Source of the DNA: Clostridiales bacterium
GTDB taxonomy: Bacteria > Bacillota > Clostridia > Oscillospirales > Acutalibacteraceae
DNA length: 47,032 bases
Assembly: GCA_019415925.1 (NCBI GenBank)
Contig: DXYG01000011.1
Location: 1-47,032 of the forward strand
Reading direction: 5' to 3'
Shown here: positions 24,584-31,914 of the stretch, piece by piece
How the letters are laid out: every line of letters begins with the position of its first letter
How positions within the stretch are numbered: position 1 is the stretch's first letter
The notes under the pieces: generated by a model
The model's input: the letters and a program-made list of their open reading frames with translations, nothing else
Told to the model about the DNA's origin: nothing
The model's database searches: none
Position numbers and translations under genes: made by a program

Positions 24584-24756
24584 TGTAGTGTAATTACAGG
24601 TGCGTTCATTTAACGCCTTTTATTAATTTATCTGCAAACGGAAACTATACCGGAAAGTTTTTGCTTTTTTATGTGAAGTAAATAGGATAGGTAACTTCTT
24701 GTTTAGTTTCCGTTTGTATAAATAACCGATGCCTTACGGTGTCGGTTATTGTCATA
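24584..24756 (+). ncRNA. Structured non-coding RNA, raiA-motif-like
   Basis: A non-coding stretch behind its own promoter folds into several parts. First is a small hairpin GCGTT-catttA-ACGC type stem near 24601-24616. Next is a perfect 13-bp stem (CAAACGGAAACTA 24636-24648 with TAGTTTCCGTTTG 24704-24716) enclosing a hairpin GAAGT/ACTTC. Last is a 12-bp hairpin near 24723-24750 (ATAACCGA/TCGGTTAT). GTTCATTTAAC and CGGAAACTA resemble, from memory, the raiA motif of Firmicutes; I cannot confirm this. There is no reading frame. A leader role for the acetyltransferase gene that begins 34 bp later is possible but less likely. Confidence 0.55.
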
Positions 24757-24789
24757 TCTGCGGCAAATGCGCAAAGAAAGGAAATAAAT

Positions 24790-25377
24790 ATGGATTATCT
24801 TGAATTAATGAAACAGAACAAGCCCTATGCTTCCTGCGACCTTGATATGCCTAATGAATATCAGATTGTATCAAAAAAGCTTTGCTTTGAGTATAATCAC
24901 ACTGCTCCCGATGAAACAGAAAAGCGCAGACAGATTCTCTCAAAGCTTTTCGGCACAAGCAACGATAACGCAATAATTGAGCCGTCATTCAGGTGTGACT
25001 ACGGCTTTAATATTCACCTGCACGGCTTTGTACTTGTTAACTACAACTGCGTTTTTCTCGACACTTCTCCTATTCATATAGGTAAAAACGTGTTTATTGC
25101 TCCCGGAGTATGTCTTTCCTGTGCAGGTCACGCAATTCTTCCCGAACAGAGGGCAGAGGCAATCGGTACTTCCGCTCCCATAATAATTGAGGACGACGTG
25201 TGGATAGGCGCAAATGTTACGATAATCGGAGGCGTAACAATCGGAAAAGGCTCTGTAATCGGCGCAGGAAGTGTTGTAACACGTGACATACCCTCAGGCG
25301 TTATCGCTTACGGTAATCCCTGCAAAGTCAGACGTGAAATAACCGAAAATGACCGTATAAAACCCATAAAATTGTAA
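24790..25377 (+). CDS. Sugar O-acetyltransferase, Maa/LacA type
   Basis: A 195-residue hexapeptide-repeat acetyltransferase of the maltose/galactoside O-acetyltransferase group. The N-terminal cap domain (1-55) is followed by left-handed beta-helix turns (IGKNVFIAPGV, IEDDVWIGANVTIIGGVTIG, SVIGAGSVVTRDIP). The catalytic His is His114 (CAGHAIL). It transfers acetyl from acetyl-CoA to sugars. ATG 24790 follows AAAGGAAATAA; an earlier in-frame start would lie within the upstream hairpin. A degenerate second copy of this gene lies at 27083-27277. Confidence 0.9.
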   Translation: MDYLELMKQNKPYASCDLDMPNEYQIVSKKLCFEYNHTAPDETEKRRQILSKLFGTSNDNAIIEPSFRCDYGFNIHLHGFVLVNYNCVFLDTSPIHIGKNVFIAPGVCLSCAGHAILPEQRAEAIGTSAPIIIEDDVWIGANVTIIGGVTIGKGSVIGAGSVVTRDIPSGVIAYGNPCKVRREITENDRIKPIKL

Positions 25378-25415
25378 AATTTCTAAATATAGTCTTTATA
25401 AAAATTCAATAATAT

Positions 25416-25421
25416 GTTATA
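25416..25421 (+). promoter_or_regulatory. Minus-10 element duplicated from the yfmF promoter region
   Basis: TATAAT in a 100-bp stretch (25315-25427) that is nearly identical to 27208-27326, where the copy precedes yfmF. Here it precedes the M20 gene and may drive it. Confidence 0.4.
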
Positions 25422-25559
25422 ATATACAATAATTTTACAATTCTCAGCCAAAAGCTAAGTCCACCACGTAAGAGTTAATATTGCAGTAACTGTCTAAAGA
25501 GTGCTTAAAATAGCAACTTACAACAACCGATGAATAAATTAATGAGAGGAGATATAAAA

Positions 25560-26951
25560 ATGAATAAGTTGGCGGTAATTCAGTACCTGGAAGAAAGAGC
25601 GGCAGATTTCTATACGCTCAGCGACAAAATCTGGGAAAATGCGGAGATTCGGTTCAGAGAGAAGCAATCTGTACAGGATTACGCTGCTTTTCTGAAGGAT
25701 GAAGGTTTTACGGTAACCGTTGGAGTGGCAGGACTGAAGACAGGGTTTCGTGCCGAGTGGGGAAGCGGAAAGCCCGTTATTGGCTTTCTCGGAGAGTATG
25801 ATGCTCTTCCGGGTATGAGTCAGAAGGCGGGTGTTTGCGTTAAGGAACCATTGGTAAATGACGGAAACGGACATGGCTGCGGTCATAATCTGCTTGGCGT
25901 CGGTGCGCTTATGGGCGCTGTTGGCTTGAAGCATTATCTGGAAACAGAAGGAAAGACCGGAACCGTGGTATTTTTCGGCTGTCCTGCCGAGGAGGGGGGC
26001 AGCGGAAAAACCTTTATGGCTCGGGAGGGCTGCTTTGATCAGCTGGATGTTGCTTTAAGCTGGCATCCGAACGACTGCAATATGATGCCTCCCGGACCTG
26101 TTTTGGCGAATGTTTCTATCCGTTATAGTTTTACCGGAAAAGCATCTCATGCGGCGGCGGCGCCGGAAGCGGGAAGAAGCGCACTTGACGCACTTGAGTT
26201 GATGAACATCGGAGTTCAATTCCTTAGAGAACATATTCCATCGTCCGCAAGAATTCATTATGCCATTACGGATGCCGGAGGTGTTTCGCCAAATATCGTT
26301 CAGGCTCATGCGTCCGCATTGTATCAGATCAGGGCGCCGTTTGCGCCTGAGCTCTCTGAGTTGTATGAGCGTGTCAACAATATAGCAAAAGGCGCAGCCA
26401 TGATGACAGATACACAGGTTGAAATCAAATTCCTGAAAGGAACCAGCAATACAGTGCTGATTCCGGCGCTGGATGAGATTATGTACAAAAATATGTGCGA
26501 AATTCCAAACCCTGTTGAGCGTGCAGACGATATTGCGTTTGCACGTGAGATTGTCAAAACGCAGAAGTCCGCCGCCCGAATTTCTGAAAATGTGTTTGAC
26601 TTAAAACCCAGACCTTGGAACAAAACGGGAAATATTCCCATTCCGGGTTCATCGGATGTCGGAGATGTTAGCTGGATATGTCCGGTTTCGCAGTGCGGCA
26701 CCGGCACATGGCCGGCAGGAACTGCCGCACACAGCTGGCAGGCTGTCGCCTGCGGCAAGAGTGATTTTGCCCACAAAGGAATGTTGTATGCAGGTCAGAT
26801 TATCGCAGCAACGGCTATTGATGTTTGCAATAACCCTGAAATCATCGAAACCGCATGGAAACAGCTAAAGGAGAAGACGGGTAATCATCCGTATCATTGT
26901 CCGATTCCACCGGAGATAATGCCGGAGCTTCTGGAATCCGAAATATCTTAA
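25560..26951 (+). CDS. M20 metallopeptidase, AbgB-like amidohydrolase
   Basis: A 463-residue M20 (subfamily D) hydrolase like the B subunit of p-aminobenzoyl-glutamate hydrolase. GEYDALPG near 79-86, the metal motif GHGCGHN at 104-110 and the catalytic pair Glu144-Glu145 (CPAEEGG) are present, and a lid domain begins near 200. No abgA partner is adjacent, although such enzymes can act alone on dipeptides. ATG 25560 follows GAGAGGAG. Codon use differs from the surroundings (many GCG, CCG, CTG), and the gene sits exactly between a full acetyltransferase gene and its broken duplicate, which suggests horizontal gain. Confidence 0.9.
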   Translation: MNKLAVIQYLEERAADFYTLSDKIWENAEIRFREKQSVQDYAAFLKDEGFTVTVGVAGLKTGFRAEWGSGKPVIGFLGEYDALPGMSQKAGVCVKEPLVNDGNGHGCGHNLLGVGALMGAVGLKHYLETEGKTGTVVFFGCPAEEGGSGKTFMAREGCFDQLDVALSWHPNDCNMMPPGPVLANVSIRYSFTGKASHAAAAPEAGRSALDALELMNIGVQFLREHIPSSARIHYAITDAGGVSPNIVQAHASALYQIRAPFAPELSELYERVNNIAKGAAMMTDTQVEIKFLKGTSNTVLIPALDEIMYKNMCEIPNPVERADDIAFAREIVKTQKSAARISENVFDLKPRPWNKTGNIPIPGSSDVGDVSWICPVSQCGTGTWPAGTAAHSWQAVACGKSDFAHKGMLYAGQIIAATAIDVCNNPEIIETAWKQLKEKTGNHPYHCPIPPEIMPELLESEIS

Positions 26952-27023
26952 ACACATACAAGCTGTCATAAAGGAGTTTGAAGATATAGTAGTACAATTT
27001 GTGCGGTAAGATACAGTGCCTAT

Positions 27024-27066
27024 ACAAAACTCCGCTGTTCCGGATTTGGGGCAGCGGAGTTTTTGT
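27024..27066 (+). terminator. Terminator after the M20 gene
   Basis: Stem ACAAAACTCCGCTG / CAGCGGAGTTTTTGT with a 14-nt loop and T run. It seems to have come with the M20 gene. Confidence 0.85.
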
Positions 27067-27082
27067 ATCGTTTAACGTAAAT

Positions 27083-27277
27083 AGCTATGCTTTGAGTACA
27101 ACCACACCGCTCTCGATGAAACTGAAAAGCGCAGGGAGATTTTCTTAAAATTATTCGGTACAAGCAACGATAACGCATTCATTGTGCCGTGCTTCAGGTG
27201 TTATCACTTACGGAAATCCCTGCAAATTCAGACGTGAAATAACCGAAAATGACCGTATAAAACCCATAAAATTGTAA
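27083..27277 (+). pseudogene. Degenerate duplicate of the sugar O-acetyltransferase
   Basis: 27083-27190 matches codons about 30-68 of the acetyltransferase gene (DNA from 24878 on), then jumps directly to the last codons (from about 25300) and the same stop. About 300 bp are missing inside. The junction lies at a shared TCAGG, pointing to microhomology-mediated loss. Similarity continues past the stop through the non-coding DNA to 27326. It has no start codon or ribosome site and cannot make an enzyme. Confidence 0.85.
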
Positions 27278-27317
27278 ATTTTCTAAATATAGTCTTTATA
27301 AAAGGTCAATAATGTGT

Positions 27318-27323
27318 TATAAT
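27318..27323 (+). promoter_or_regulatory. Minus-10 element upstream of yfmF
   Basis: TATAAT, 68 bp before the start codon, within the segment duplicated from the acetyltransferase downstream region. A clear minus-35 box is not seen. Confidence 0.45.
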
Positions 27324-27390
27324 ATAAGTTCAATTATACATATTTTCGAGTCAGGTGCTCGACAAATAAAACCGAAAGAGGTTTGATAAA

Positions 27391-28656
27391 ATGAGTTCAA
27401 TTATAAGAAACACAATATCTGACGGCGTGTTTTTCAACAGCGTAATGGACAGCCGCTTTAAAACAATGAAAATCAGCGTGAATATAATCGTTCCGCTTGC
27501 TGAGGAAACGGCATCTTCTAATGCTCTGCTTTGCGGAGTTCTTACACGTTCCTGCAAGGCTTATCCCGATTTTACAATTCTCAGTAAAAAGTTAAGCTCG
27601 CTCTATGGTGCCGATCTTTCCTCTTCACTTCGCAAATCGGGCGACAGACAGATTTTAACTTTGTCAGCCTCGGGAATTGACGACAGATACGCTTTTGACG
27701 GCGAAAGCATATCAAAGGAGTTGTCCTCACTTTTGTGCGGTGCTCTATTTGAGCCTTATTTAAACGGAAATGCTTTTGTTGAAAGCGAGGTTGAGCAGGA
27801 GCGCAGACAGCTCCTTGACCTAATTGATTCCGAATTTAACGACAAGCGAATTTATGCAACAGGTCAGCTTGTTAAGAATATGTGCAAAAACGAGGCTTTC
27901 GGCATAAAACGCTACGGTTCAGCCGAGGGGATAAAGGCTGTTACACCATCCTCGCTCTATGACACGTGGCAGAATCTTTTAAAAACAGCTGTTTTTGAAA
28001 TTTTCTATATCGGCGACAGCTCAGCTGACAAAGCACAGGAGGTTTTTGCAAACGCATTTTCACAAATCAGCCGCAGTCCGATAGAACTTACAAACGAGGT
28101 TATCCGAACTGCCGACTGCGTAAATCGCATTACAGAGGAAATGGAGCTTTCGCAGTCAAAGCTTGTAATGGGCTTTCGTACCGACAGTGCAGTTCCCGAT
28201 GAAGACGTTAACGCAACCCGACTTATGTGTGCAGTTCTGGGCGGTACGGCAAATTCAAAGCTTTTCTGCAACGTGCGTGAAAAGCAGAGTCTTTGCTACT
28301 ATTGCTCATCACGCTTTGATATGCAAAAGGGTATTCTTTCTGTTGACAGCGGTGTAGAGGGAGAAAACCTTGAAAAAGCTGAAAAGGCAATTTTAAAGGA
28401 AATTGCAGATATGCAAAGCGGAAATATAAGTGATTTTGAAATTGACGCTACAAAAATGGCGGTAATTAATTCATTTAACTCTACAAATGATACTGTCAGC
28501 GGAATTGATTCGTGGTATACAAGTCAGCTTTTCAACGGCTCATTCAAGACAATTGATGAGCTTTCTGAGGAAATCAACGCAGTAACAAAGGAACAGCTTG
28601 TAAATGCGGCTAAAAAGCTGACGCTTGATACCGTTTATATATTAAAAAATAAGTAA
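27391..28656 (+). CDS. M16-like protein YfmF, probably catalytically inactive
   Basis: A 421-residue protein of the insulinase (M16) fold. The zinc motif HxxEH is absent, so this is the inactive member of a pair; the active one follows 13 bp later. The paired genes match the ymfF/ymfH (YfmF/YfmH) couple of Firmicutes, annotated as linked with EF-P 5-aminopentanol modification; a direct role is not shown here. GAAAGAGG precedes the ATG. It is the first gene of the yfmF-yfmH-lgt-folD run. Confidence 0.85.
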   Translation: MSSIIRNTISDGVFFNSVMDSRFKTMKISVNIIVPLAEETASSNALLCGVLTRSCKAYPDFTILSKKLSSLYGADLSSSLRKSGDRQILTLSASGIDDRYAFDGESISKELSSLLCGALFEPYLNGNAFVESEVEQERRQLLDLIDSEFNDKRIYATGQLVKNMCKNEAFGIKRYGSAEGIKAVTPSSLYDTWQNLLKTAVFEIFYIGDSSADKAQEVFANAFSQISRSPIELTNEVIRTADCVNRITEEMELSQSKLVMGFRTDSAVPDEDVNATRLMCAVLGGTANSKLFCNVREKQSLCYYCSSRFDMQKGILSVDSGVEGENLEKAEKAILKEIADMQSGNISDFEIDATKMAVINSFNSTNDTVSGIDSWYTSQLFNGSFKTIDELSEEINAVTKEQLVNAAKKLTLDTVYILKNK

Positions 28657-28669
28657 AGAGGTGCCCATA

Positions 28670-29950
28670 ATGAATATAACGGAAATAAAGTCCGAATTAA
28701 CGGGCGACAGCTACTATAAAATTAAACACAAGTCGGGACTTGAAATTTATGTTTACCCGAAAGAGGGCTACAAGTCTGCTTACGCAATTTTCGGCACAAA
28801 ATACGGCAGTATAAACACCTGTTTCTCAGTTGACGGAAAAGATAAAATCACTGTTCCCGACGGTATTGCACACTACCTTGAACACAAGCTTTTTGAAAGT
28901 GAAGAGGGAGATGCATTTGTAAGATATGCCGAAACAGGTGCAAACGCCAACGCATACACAAGCTTTGAAAAAACCTGTTACCTGTTTTCCTGCACAGACA
29001 AGTTTGAACAGAGCCTTGAAATACTCCTTGACTTTGTTCAGAGTCCGTATTTTACGGCTCAGACCGTTGCAAAAGAGCAGGGAATAATCGGTCAGGAAAT
29101 CAAGATGTACGACGACGACCCCAACTGGCGAGTAATGTTCAATATGCTTGAGGGAATGTACAAGAATCATCCCGTAAGAATTGATATTGCAGGAACGGTT
29201 GAAAGTATTGCACAAATCACAGCAGAAAAGCTGTATGAGGTGTACAATGTATTCTATAATCTTAACAATATGGCACTCTGCGTTTCAGGTAATGTGACGG
29301 TAGAACAGGTGCTTAAAACAGCAGATAAAATGCTAAAGTCCTGCGAAAAGCACGAAATTACAAATTACTTTGAAGACGAGCCTTACGAGGTAAACACTCC
29401 CTTTGTCGAGCAGACTTTTCCTGTTTCAATGCCGCTTTTCAATCTCGGCTTTAAGGAAAAGGCAGACAAAGCGCTTGATTCAAAAACTCTTGCTCAAACA
29501 GATATTCTGCTTTCAATGCTCGCCTCAAACACAAGCTCGCTTTACCGCAGTCTTATGGACTCTAACCTTATCAACAGCTCATTTTCTTATGAGCTTTTTG
29601 AAGGCCCCGGTTACTGTTCCGTAATTTTCGGCGGTGAGTCACGTGCTCCGAAACAGGCGGCTGAAATGATTAAGCAGTATATTACGAAGGTGAAATCAGA
29701 GGGACTTGATAAAGACGAATTTGAAATTGCAAAGAAAGCAGTTTACGGCGACGCTGTTTCTTCACTCAATTCCGTAAGCTCAATTGCAAATTCAATTATC
29801 GACTACCATTTCAGCGGTAACGAGCTTTTCTCTTACATTGACGCTGTTTCAAACGCTTGCTTTGAAGATATTGAAAACAGGCTTTCAGAAATGCTCGATG
29901 TCTGCAACTGCACTCTTTCGGTTGTAAGAGAGTCTGAAACGGAGGGTTAA
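28670..29950 (+). CDS. M16 zinc peptidase YfmH
   Basis: A 426-residue M16 peptidase with the inverted zinc motif His68-Tyr-Leu-Glu71-His72 followed by KLFE, and ANAYTSFEKTCY downstream, as in YfmH proteins. It probably works with the inactive partner encoded just upstream, as M16 pairs do. I start it at ATG 28670, which AGAGGTG precedes by six bases, rather than an in-frame GTG nine bases earlier that overlaps that site. lgt begins one base after its stop. Confidence 0.9.
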   Translation: MNITEIKSELTGDSYYKIKHKSGLEIYVYPKEGYKSAYAIFGTKYGSINTCFSVDGKDKITVPDGIAHYLEHKLFESEEGDAFVRYAETGANANAYTSFEKTCYLFSCTDKFEQSLEILLDFVQSPYFTAQTVAKEQGIIGQEIKMYDDDPNWRVMFNMLEGMYKNHPVRIDIAGTVESIAQITAEKLYEVYNVFYNLNNMALCVSGNVTVEQVLKTADKMLKSCEKHEITNYFEDEPYEVNTPFVEQTFPVSMPLFNLGFKEKADKALDSKTLAQTDILLSMLASNTSSLYRSLMDSNLINSSFSYELFEGPGYCSVIFGGESRAPKQAAEMIKQYITKVKSEGLDKDEFEIAKKAVYGDAVSSLNSVSSIANSIIDYHFSGNELFSYIDAVSNACFEDIENRLSEMLDVCNCTLSVVRESETEG

Positions 29951-29951
29951 T

Positions 29952-30827
29952 ATGGAATACAATGTCAGCTTTCCGGGACTCGGACTTGATTTCACAATAA
30001 ATTCCGTAGCATTTACTGTAGGTTCATATCCAATCTACTGGTACGGAATTATAATTGCATCGGGACTTCTGCTCGCAGTTTTGTATGCGTGGAGAAGTTC
30101 CCCAAGATATAATGTTGATTTTAACAAGCTTGTAAATTGCATACTTGTAGGAATAATTACCGGTATAGTCGGTGCAAGGCTGTATTTCTGCTTTTTTCAG
30201 TGGGATTATTACGGCAAAAACCCGATTGAGATTCTCTACATAAACAACGGAGGTCTCGCAATCTACGGCGGAATAATCGGTGCACTCGCAGGCGGCCTTA
30301 CGGTTGCGAAAATTCAGAAAATGAAGATTATGCCTATTCTTGATATTGCAATGATGGGTTTCCTGCTCGGACAGGGAATAGGAAGATGGGGCAACTTTAT
30401 GAATCAGGAGGCTTTCGGTACTCCCACAAATCTTCCTTGGCGAATGGTCAGCGAGGGTACCGGTATGGTCGGCGTTCACCCGTGCTTTTTCTATGAATCG
30501 CTCTGGTGTCTGCTCGGCTTTGTATTGCTTCATTTTTACGGAAAATACAGACAGAAGTATTCGGGACAGATTTTCTTTTCATATCTCGTATGGTACGGAT
30601 TTGAAAGAATGTTTGTCGAGGGCTTGAGAACAGACAGTCTTTATCTTCCATTCCAAATTTTCGGAATGGACATAAGGGTATCGCAGGTTTTGTCATTTGC
30701 GATATTTGTTACGGGACTCGTAATGTTAATTATAAACAGAAAAAAGGAGGATTCTTTCTATGCAGATTATAGACGGAAAAAAGGTATCGGCACAGGTAAA
30801 AGAAGAAGTAAGAAATCAAACGCTTGA
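29952..30827 (+). CDS. lgt: Prolipoprotein diacylglyceryl transferase Lgt
   Basis: A 291-residue membrane enzyme that attaches diacylglycerol to the lipobox cysteine of prolipoproteins. The conserved signature GRWGNFMNQEAFG lies near 141-153, and about seven hydrophobic helices are spread through the protein. GGAGGG precedes the ATG. The last 68 bp, coding for a Lys/Arg-rich tail, overlap the start of folD. The lipoproteins at 20289 and 42224 are possible substrates. Confidence 0.93.
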   Translation: MEYNVSFPGLGLDFTINSVAFTVGSYPIYWYGIIIASGLLLAVLYAWRSSPRYNVDFNKLVNCILVGIITGIVGARLYFCFFQWDYYGKNPIEILYINNGGLAIYGGIIGALAGGLTVAKIQKMKIMPILDIAMMGFLLGQGIGRWGNFMNQEAFGTPTNLPWRMVSEGTGMVGVHPCFFYESLWCLLGFVLLHFYGKYRQKYSGQIFFSYLVWYGFERMFVEGLRTDSLYLPFQIFGMDIRVSQVLSFAIFVTGLVMLIINRKKEDSFYADYRRKKGIGTGKRRSKKSNA

Positions 30828-31617
30828 GCTTAAGGAAAAGCACGGTGTAACACCGGGACTTGCGGTGGTAATCGTAGGTAACGACTCAGCTTCAAGAGTT
30901 TATGTAAACAACAAGAAAAAGGCTTGCGAGGCTGTAGGATTCAAGTCAGAGGAGTACGCACTCCCCGAGCAGACAACGCAGGAAGAATTACTTTCACTTG
31001 TAAAAACACTCAACGAAAAGCCCGATATCAACGGTATTCTTGTTCAGCTTCCGCTTCCGAAGCACCTTGATGACAAGGCGGTAATCGAAGCAATCAACCC
31101 CGAAAAGGACGTTGATGCATTTCACGCAGTAAATGTGGGCAAGATAATGCTCGGCGAGTATGATTTTCTGCCCTGCACACCCGCAGGCGTAATGGAAATG
31201 CTCCATTCATACGATATTCCCGTAAGCGGCAAAAACTGCGTAGTAATTGGCAGAAGCAACATTGTCGGCAAGCCTATGGCTATGCTTTTGCTCCACGAAA
31301 ACGGAACGGTAACAATCTGTCACAGCTGCACAAAGAATTTAACCGAGGTCTGCTCACATGCTGATATTTTAGTTGCCGCAGTCGGCAGACCGAAGTTTGT
31401 AACTGCTGATATGGTAAAAGAGGGTGCAGTTGTAATCGATGTCGGAATGGACAGAGATGAAAACGGCAAGCTCTGCGGTGATGTTGATTTTGAAAACGTA
31501 AAGGATAAATGCTCGTTTATCACTCCCGTACCGGGCGGCGTAGGTCCTATGACAATTGCAACGCTGATGAAAAATACCTTAAAAGCGGCAAAATTACAGA
31601 ATAAAATTTGCGATTAA
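30760..31617 (+). CDS. folD: Methylenetetrahydrofolate dehydrogenase/cyclohydrolase FolD
   Basis: A 285-residue bifunctional enzyme giving 10-formyl-THF for PurN and AICAR transformylase. The active-site Tyr48 and Lys52 (YVNNK), LVQLPLP near 98-104, GRSNIVGKPMA near 163-173 and the C-terminal PVPGGVGPMT are all present. The ATG lies inside lgt with a perfect AAGGAGG upstream, so the 68-bp overlap is genuine. The end of the gene has no clear T-run terminator. Confidence 0.95.
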   Translation: MQIIDGKKVSAQVKEEVRNQTLELKEKHGVTPGLAVVIVGNDSASRVYVNNKKKACEAVGFKSEEYALPEQTTQEELLSLVKTLNEKPDINGILVQLPLPKHLDDKAVIEAINPEKDVDAFHAVNVGKIMLGEYDFLPCTPAGVMEMLHSYDIPVSGKNCVVIGRSNIVGKPMAMLLLHENGTVTICHSCTKNLTEVCSHADILVAAVGRPKFVTADMVKEGAVVIDVGMDRDENGKLCGDVDFENVKDKCSFITPVPGGVGPMTIATLMKNTLKAAKLQNKICD

Positions 31618-31622
31618 ATTTT

Positions 31623-31673
31623 ATTTTTAGAGGACAACAAGCCTTTCCGTAGTACGGTGGTAATTCTAAAAAT
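31623..31673 (+). other. Long imperfect hairpin downstream of folD
   Basis: ATTTTTAGA (31623-31631) pairs with TCTAAAAAT (31665-31673), enclosing CCGTA-G-TACGG (31647-31657). It has no T run and I do not recognise it. Between it and the PBP2 gene lie the palindromic repeat at 31709-31787 and a tandem 15-bp duplication (31886-31914). Confidence 0.4.
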
Positions 31674-31708
31674 TATCAATTTTGTTATGAAAATAACCAC
31701 ACTCAAAT

Positions 31709-31787
31709 GTAGGGAACGGTCTTGACCGTTCCGAGTCGGTTAAGAGTTGGCTTGTAAATCAGCGGAACGGTCAAGACCGTTCCCTAC
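31709..31787. repeat. Nested palindromic repeat, short variant
   Basis: Perfect 24-bp inverted arms at 31709-31732 and 31764-31787, each beginning GTAGGGAACGG and each itself palindromic. Same design as the longer repeats at 85 and 34087 (GTAGGGA plus an inner palindrome) but another inner sequence and a short spacer. It lies between convergent genes. Confidence 0.85.
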
Positions 31788-31914
31788 ACTGATTAATATA
31801 AAAGCTGATTTTATATTTCATACAATATGTGTACTTTTTGGTTTAACATTGTACTACGTAAGTGTTCATATAATTTTTACATTTAATTCCGAATTCCACA
31901 TTCCGAATTCCACA

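Noticed and set aside
27391..28656. YfmF as an active zinc protease
   Set aside because: No HxxEH motif is present; the active partner is the next gene, which has HYLEH.
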